DNA from: Propionibacteriaceae bacterium
GTDB taxonomy: Bacteria > Actinomycetota > Actinomycetes > Propionibacteriales > Propionibacteriaceae
Assembly (NCBI GenBank): GCA_003158895.1
Contig: PMLO01000215.1
Location: 2,204 to 28,333, forward strand
DNA: 26,130 nucleotides
Reading direction: 5' to 3'
This document shows positions 22,035 through 26,130 of the stretch, piece after piece. The translations under genes were made by a program, and so were the position numbers. The stretch's first letter is position 1. Every line of letters starts with the position of its first letter. The notes under the pieces were generated by a model. That model was given only the letters and a program-made list of their open reading frames with translations, had not been told where the DNA came from and ran no database searches.

Positions 22035-22855
22035 CGTGCGCGTGCTCCTCTCGAGGCGATCCAGAGGGCGAAGCCGACGAGCCCGCCGATGCCGATGATC
22101 CAGGCGGCCGCACCCTCGGTGACAGGACCGATACCGCCGAGCGTGTACCCGCCGCTGTCAGGCGAGGAGTTCACATCGGACAGGTAGGCGATCATCGTCT
22201 GTACGTCCTGGTCGGACAGCTGCGTGGGGGAGAACACCGGCATGTTCTGCGGACCCGTGCGTACCGCCTCCCAGATCTCTTGGTTGGTGACGCCAGTGCC
22301 GGTCAGCGGGGGAGCGTAGTTGCCGTTCGACAGCGCCCCGCCCTTGCCCGCGTAGTTGTGACACGCGGAGCAGTTCGTACGGAACAGCTCGCCGCCCTTC
22401 GCGATCTGGTCGGCCGTGAGGCCGGAAGTGTCGTACTGAGAGGCCGTCGGCAGGCCCGGTCCGCTGCCCAACGCGCCGACGTACTCGGCGACAGCCTTGA
22501 TCTCGTCGGCGGAGAACGTGTTCGTGGTGCGGCGCGACTGCTGCTGCTGTCCAGCCATCGGCATCCGGCCGCTCGACATCTGGAACGACACTGCCGCGGC
22601 GCCGGCGTTCTGGATGTTCGGGCCGATCGCGGTGCCGTTGACCGTCACGCCCTCGCCGTTCATGCCGTGGCAGGAGGCGCAGTTCTTGATGAAGATCTGG
22701 GCCCCGGTTCCCACCTCGGTCGGCAGGGGGGACGCGTTCGAGACTGTGGGCGCCGCGATAGCGGAGACGCCCCCCATGACGACGAGGGCCGCCCCGATGA
22801 GGGCGGCGCGGCGGAGCGGCGACCTACGGGTCCGGCGGCGTGGGCGTTCGCTCAC
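22031..22855 (-). CDS. qcrC: Diheme cytochrome c subunit of the bc1 complex (QcrC)
   Basis: 274 residues. A basic N-terminus and first hydrophobic helix (about 17-36) act as an uncleaved or cleaved export signal. Two c-type heme sites follow, CASCH (59-63) and CSACH (162-166), the tandem cytochrome c arrangement that replaces soluble cytochrome c in actinobacteria. A C-terminal membrane helix (IIGIGGLVGFALWIA) anchors it. Met-containing loops GRMPMAG and NMPVFSP are probable sixth ligands. GTG 22855 overlaps the ctaE stop (GTGA). It links the bc1 complex to CuA in CtaC. Confidence 0.96.
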   Translation of the reverse strand: MSERPRRRTRRSPLRRAALIGAALVVMGGVSAIAAPTVSNASPLPTEVGTGAQIFIKNCASCHGMNGEGVTVNGTAIGPNIQNAGAAAVSFQMSSGRMPMAGQQQQSRRTTNTFSADEIKAVAEYVGALGSGPGLPTASQYDTSGLTADQIAKGGELFRTNCSACHNYAGKGGALSNGNYAPPLTGTGVTNQEIWEAVRTGPQNMPVFSPTQLSDQDVQTMIAYLSDVNSSPDSGGYTLGGIGPVTEGAAAWIIGIGGLVGFALWIASRGARAR

Positions 22856-23556
22856 GAGATCAGCTCCAGCAGGTAGATGACGAAGAACAAGATGACCCAG
22901 ATGGCGTCGACGAAGTGCCAGTAGTACGAGACGACGATCGAGTTCACCAGCTGCTCACGCGTGAACTGGCGCGTCATGTACGTGCGGCCGATGAGCAGCA
23001 GGAAGGCGATCAGGCCGCCGGTCACGTGCAGGGCGTGGAACCCGGTCGCGAGGAAGAACAGCGAGCCGTAGACGTTCGAGGAGATCGTCAGGCCGTCGTG
23101 GAACAGGGTGAAGTACTCGTACACCTGGCCGGAGACGAACACCGCGCCCATGACGAACGTCAGCGTGTACCACTCGCGCATGCCCCAGGAGCTGACCTTC
23201 AGCAGGCTTCCGGTTCGCGAGGCGCGCATGTGCTCGGCGGCGTGGACACCCAGCTGGCAGGTGACCGAGCTCAGGACGAGGATCATCGTGTTCACGCCGG
23301 CGAACGGAATGTTGAGCAGTCCATGGCCGTACTTCCACAGCGTCATGGCGCCAGGAGCGGCCGCGGAGTTGGTCACGTTGCGGATCGTGAAGTAGGCCGC
23401 GAAGAGCGCGGCGAAGAACATCAGCTCGCTCGCCAGCCACACGATGACGCCGACGGCAACGATGTCAGGGCGACCCGGAACACCGCGCAACCTGGGACCC
23501 GCGATCGGGTTGAGGGAGTCCGCCGGCAGGGCATCGGCTGTCTGGGTGTTCGCCAC
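22852..23556 (-). CDS. ctaE: Cytochrome c oxidase subunit III (CtaE)
   Basis: 234 residues with about five membrane spans, the short five-helix form typical of actinobacteria. Family motifs are WLASELMFFAALFAAYF, the AGxN-like region PFAGVNTMILVLSS, YEYFTL, GFHALHVTGGL and the C-terminal YYWHFVDAIWVILFFVIYL. It heads the run ctaE-qcrC-qcrA-qcrB, as in mycobacteria. GTG 23556 lacks a Shine-Dalgarno site; a CATAAT -10 lies only 5 nt upstream, so the mRNA is probably leaderless or nearly so. The other oxidase genes are 8 kb away on the plus strand. Confidence 0.95.
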   Translation of the reverse strand: MANTQTADALPADSLNPIAGPRLRGVPGRPDIVAVGVIVWLASELMFFAALFAAYFTIRNVTNSAAAPGAMTLWKYGHGLLNIPFAGVNTMILVLSSVTCQLGVHAAEHMRASRTGSLLKVSSWGMREWYTLTFVMGAVFVSGQVYEYFTLFHDGLTISSNVYGSLFFLATGFHALHVTGGLIAFLLLIGRTYMTRQFTREQLVNSIVVSYYWHFVDAIWVILFFVIYLLELIS

Positions 23557-23561
23557 GGCAC

Positions 23562-23567
23562 ATTATG
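23562..23567 (-). promoter_or_regulatory. -10 element for leaderless ctaE-qcrCAB transcript
   Basis: CATAAT on the minus strand (23567-23562) is followed by 5 nt and then the GTG of ctaE. The close fit to TATAAT and the lack of a ribosome site suggest transcription begins at or next to the start codon. Confidence 0.5.
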
Positions 23568-23651
23568 AGCACAGGTGGGCATGGCGATGCCACCCCGGCG
23601 CGACATGTTACGCGCCCGATTCCGGGAGTCTGCAGGCGGGGTACCCCCTGG

Positions 23652-23657
23652 CATGAT
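23652..23657 (+). promoter_or_regulatory. -10 element for leaderless ctaG-type gene
   Basis: CATGAT is followed by 6 nt (gtggct) and then ATG 23664, with no Shine-Dalgarno site. It is paired with the divergent ctaE promoter across about 85 bp of spacer. Confidence 0.45.
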
Positions 23658-23663
23658 GTGGCT

Positions 23664-24680
23664 ATGCCGATCTGGCCCCTCCCGCAGCACGCCTCTGCCA
23701 CCAGCGATGTCCAGCCGCTGACGCTGCTCGGGCTGCTCACGGACTGGCAGTGGGACTGGTTCGCCGGGCCGATGCTGCTCATCCTCGTGGGCGTGTACCT
23801 CTGGGGGGTCTCGGTGCTCCGCCGACGCGGAGATGCATGGAGCCCGAGCCGTACCGCGTTCTGGATGCTCGGCATGGCGCAGCTCGCCTACGCGACGCTC
23901 GGCCCGCTCGGCGTGTACGACACCGTGCTGTTCAGCGTCCACATGGTCCAGCACATGATGCTGTCGATGACGATCCCCGTCGCGCTCGCCCAGGGCGCGC
24001 CGATCACGCTCGCGTTGAGGTCGCTGAACGGGCGGTTGCGGAGCGGTTTGATGTGGCTGATCCACTCCAAGCTCGCCCGCGTTCTCCTGTTCCCGCCGCT
24101 GACGACCGCCGCGATGATCCTCATGCCGTTCGTGCTCTACACGAGCGGGCTGTACGACCTGACGTTGCGCAACCCCGTGTTCCACGACCTGCTCCACCTG
24201 TGGATGCTGCTCATGGGCAGTGCGTTCTTCATGCCGCTCGTCGGGCCCGACCCTGCGCCGTGGAAGGTGCCGTACCCGATCCGGATCCTGCTGTTCTTCC
24301 TCACGATGCCGTTCCACGCGTTCATCGGCACGATGCTCATGGGGTCGAAGACGCTCGTCTCCGAGGCCTGGTACCTGTCGTTCAACCGCACCTGGGGTCC
24401 GAGCCCGATGGCCGACCAGTACCTGGCGGGTGGGATCCTCTGGGCCACGGGTGACTTCACGATGCTGGGCGTGATGTCGGCGCTGTTCATCGGGTGGTAC
24501 CGCCAGTCGGTGCGGGAGGCCCGCCGAGTCGATCGTCAGCTTGATCGCGAGGAGCGTGCGCTCGCCGGGCACGAGCAAGCGGCTGACGATCAGGTTCAGG
24601 AGCACGGTTCCCCGCAGGAGGCCGGCGTCTCCGGCGCTACGATGCAGCCACTGCCAGCCAACACGAGGACTGAAGAATGA
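23664..24680 (+). CDS. Cytochrome c oxidase assembly protein, Caa3_CtaG family
   Basis: 338 residues with about seven membrane helices, typical of the CtaG (caa3-type) family linked to copper-site assembly of heme-copper oxidases. Visible motifs are FSVHMVQHMMLSMTIPVALAQG (best read as HMVQHMML), FHDLLHLWMLLMGSAFFMPLVG and MPFHAFIGTMLM. These are conserved His/Met-rich helices that could bind copper. The C-terminal 50 residues are hydrophilic. ATG 23664 was chosen because MPIWPLPQ begins the family-like region and a -10 sits 6 nt upstream; the frame stays open further upstream into the promoter region. It is divergent from ctaE and coupled by ATGA to the receiver-like gene. Confidence 0.88.
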   Translation: MPIWPLPQHASATSDVQPLTLLGLLTDWQWDWFAGPMLLILVGVYLWGVSVLRRRGDAWSPSRTAFWMLGMAQLAYATLGPLGVYDTVLFSVHMVQHMMLSMTIPVALAQGAPITLALRSLNGRLRSGLMWLIHSKLARVLLFPPLTTAAMILMPFVLYTSGLYDLTLRNPVFHDLLHLWMLLMGSAFFMPLVGPDPAPWKVPYPIRILLFFLTMPFHAFIGTMLMGSKTLVSEAWYLSFNRTWGPSPMADQYLAGGILWATGDFTMLGVMSALFIGWYRQSVREARRVDRQLDREERALAGHEQAADDQVQEHGSPQEAGVSGATMQPLPANTRTEE

Positions 24681-25081
24681 CCGCGACCGCCAAGGTGCTC
24701 CTGTACTCCGACGACCGCACCGTGCGGGACCAGGTGCGACTCGCACTGGGCAAGCGTGTGGCGGCGGATCTGCCCGAGCTCGAGGTGTTCGACACGGCGA
24801 CACAGCCCGCGGTGCTCAAGGCGCTCGCGGAGGGCTCGTACGACCTGTGCATCCTCGACGGCGAGGCTGTACCGGCTGGTGGGATGGGTGTCGCCAAGCA
24901 GCTCAAGGACGAGGTCGCGCACTGCCCGCTGATCCTCCTGCTTGTCGCTCGCCCTCAAGATGCGTGGCTCGCGGCGTGGAGCGGTGCCGAGGCGATCGTC
25001 GGCTGCCCGATCGACCCCGTGAAGCTCCCGGAGGTGGTGGCCGACCTGCTGCGCCATGCCGGCGTCGCCGCCAAGGCCTGA
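24677..25081 (+). CDS. Stand-alone receiver-like protein with degenerate phosphorylation site
   Basis: 134 residues with the CheY fold pattern: the acidic pair Asp12-Asp13 (LLYSDDRTVRDQV) and a possible phosphoacceptor Asp61 in YDLCILDGEA. Two switch residues are lost. The Thr/Ser position reads LLLVARP (Val90), and the invariant Lys before Pro is Cys110 in VGCPIDP. There is no output domain. It probably acts by protein-protein contact and may not be phosphorylated. ATG 24677 overlaps the stop of the CtaG-type gene (ATGA), with GAGGA upstream. trpD starts 3 nt after its stop, so all three may share one mRNA. Confidence 0.75.
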   Translation: MTATAKVLLYSDDRTVRDQVRLALGKRVAADLPELEVFDTATQPAVLKALAEGSYDLCILDGEAVPAGGMGVAKQLKDEVAHCPLILLLVARPQDAWLAAWSGAEAIVGCPIDPVKLPEVVADLLRHAGVAAKA

Positions 25082-25083
25082 GC

Positions 25084-26124
25084 ATGACCACATGGGGCGA
25101 GGTCCTCACCACGCTCGTACGGCGCCAGGACCTCCCGATGTCCGACGTCGCCTGGGCGATGGACCAGGTCCTCACCGGCGAGGCCACTCCCGTACAGATC
25201 GCCGGCTTCGTCGTGGCTCTCCGCGCCAAGGGGGAGACCGTCGACGAGCTCACGGCGCTGGCGCAGTCGATGCTCGACCACGCGACCCCGATCACCCTCG
25301 ATCGTGAGGCCGTCGACATCGTCGGCTCCGGTGGCGACCGTGCGCACACCGTGAACGTCTCGACGATGGCTGCCATCGTCGCTGCGGCGGCCGGCGCGAA
25401 GGTCGTCAAGCACGGCAACCGGGCGGCGTCGTCGTCGTGCGGCACGGCCGACGTGCTGCAGGCGTTGGGAGTCCGACTCGACGTCCCGCCGGCTGCTCAG
25501 GCGGGCGTGCTGGAGCGTACGGGGATCGTGTTCCTGTTCGCCCCCCTGTACCACCAGGCGCTGAGGCATGCCGCCACGACGCGCAGCGAGCTGGGCATCG
25601 CGACGGTGTTCAACTTCCTCGGCCCCCTGGCGAACCCCGCGCGTCCGATCGGGCAGGCTGTGGGCGTCGCGGACGAGCGCATGGCCGCGCTGATGGCCGG
25701 CGTCCTCGCCGGCCGGGGGAGCCGCGGCATGGTCTTCCATGGCCGTGACGGTCTCGACGAGCTCACGACGACGACCACGTCGCGGGTATGGGTCATCGCG
25801 GACGGTGAGATCCACGACGACGTGCTCGATCCGGCGGCCCTCGGCCTGGCGCCGGCCACCCGCGAGGACCTCGTGGGCGGTGATCCGGCGCGCAACGCAC
25901 ACGTCGTACGAGATGTGCTGGGCGGTGCGACGGGACCTGTACGCGACATCGTGCTGCTCAACGCCGCTGCCGCGCTGCTGGCCTACGCAGGCCCCGACAC
26001 GGGGCGTCCGGTCGGCGACCAGCTGGCCGACCACCTCGCAGCGGCCGCCGATGGGATCGACTCCGGCAAGGCGTCCTCGCTCCTCGCCGATTGGGCTGAC
26101 GCCACGCAGAGCGTAGGCGCCTGA
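25084..26124 (+). CDS. trpD: Anthranilate phosphoribosyltransferase
   Basis: Second step of tryptophan synthesis: anthranilate plus PRPP gives phosphoribosyl-anthranilate. 346 residues, complete, stop at 26122-26124. The PRPP loop reads GSGGD (81-85) where most enzymes have GTGGD. KHGNRAASSSCGTADVL (Lys109 onward) replaces KHGNRSVSSKSGSADVL. Further motifs are FNFLGPLANPARP and HGRDGLDELTTT. AAGG lies 7 nt before ATG 25084. The gap to the upstream receiver-like gene is 2 nt, so it is likely co-transcribed with it. No other trp gene is in the window. trpD next to ctaE-qcrCAB is a known actinobacterial neighbourhood. Confidence 0.95.
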   Translation: MTTWGEVLTTLVRRQDLPMSDVAWAMDQVLTGEATPVQIAGFVVALRAKGETVDELTALAQSMLDHATPITLDREAVDIVGSGGDRAHTVNVSTMAAIVAAAAGAKVVKHGNRAASSSCGTADVLQALGVRLDVPPAAQAGVLERTGIVFLFAPLYHQALRHAATTRSELGIATVFNFLGPLANPARPIGQAVGVADERMAALMAGVLAGRGSRGMVFHGRDGLDELTTTTTSRVWVIADGEIHDDVLDPAALGLAPATREDLVGGDPARNAHVVRDVLGGATGPVRDIVLLNAAAALLAYAGPDTGRPVGDQLADHLAAAADGIDSGKASSLLADWADATQSVGA

Positions 26125-26130
26125 GCCGCG

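Noticed and set aside
25324..25338. GSGGD in place of GTGGD in TrpD as loss of PRPP binding
   Set aside because: Ser for Thr is conservative, and all other motifs and the full length are intact.

Overview
The window reads as chromosomal DNA of a high-G+C actinobacterium. Third codon positions are mostly G or C, GTG starts are common and stop/start overlaps are tight. Several families here are typical of Actinomycetota: CtaF, a Rieske protein with a long multi-pass N-terminus, a diheme QcrC, GuaB1 and DUF3043. Gene content and order recall the conserved actinobacterial neighbourhood of lipB, sucB, pepA, gcvT, erpA, ctaC/ctaD, qcr and trpD. A member of the Propionibacteriales is my guess, not something the sequence proves.

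Layout. Positions 1-3442 (minus strand) are the start of a Tad/Flp pilus locus: flp, cpaB, cpaE and a cpaF cut by the left edge; the last three are linked by 4-nt ATGA overlaps. Positions 3668-6155 (minus) hold lipB and sucB (octanoyl transfer and a two-lipoyl-domain E2). A small conserved protein is divergent from sucB and meets pepA tail to tail. pepA is divergent from gcvT, which is coupled to a small membrane protein. DUF3043 and a 65-residue protein follow on the minus strand, then a glycerate-kinase-like gene and erpA on the plus strand. Positions 11866-14776 are the cytochrome aa3 genes ctaC-ctaD-ctaF, closed by a strong hairpin.

Positions 14843-16795 (minus) encode a secreted GH16 glycosidase with two nearly identical CBM6 modules. 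It sits as a separate unit inside the respiratory region. Positions 16937-23556 (minus) form one tight run, ctaE-qcrC-qcrA-qcrB, then a HAD phosphatase and guaB1. Divergent from ctaE is a CtaG-type oxidase assembly protein, coupled to a degenerate receiver protein and followed by trpD.

The bc1 genes (qcrCAB) and oxidase genes (ctaC, D, E, F) together encode the actinobacterial bc1-aa3 supercomplex: menaquinol to QcrB/QcrA, to diheme QcrC, to CuA in CtaC, to CtaD. ErpA (Fe-S delivery) and CtaG (copper site assembly) fit the same theme. LipB and SucB serve lipoate-dependent 2-oxoacid oxidation, and GcvT serves the lipoate-linked glycine cleavage system. No rRNA, tRNA, IS element, CRISPR array or recognisable riboswitch was seen, and no gene-free stretch exceeds about 230 bases. 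The least explained parts are the degenerate receiver, the HAD/guaB1 coupling to the bc1 operon, the divergent glycerate-kinase-like protein, the structured flp leader and trailer, and several apparently leaderless promoters.
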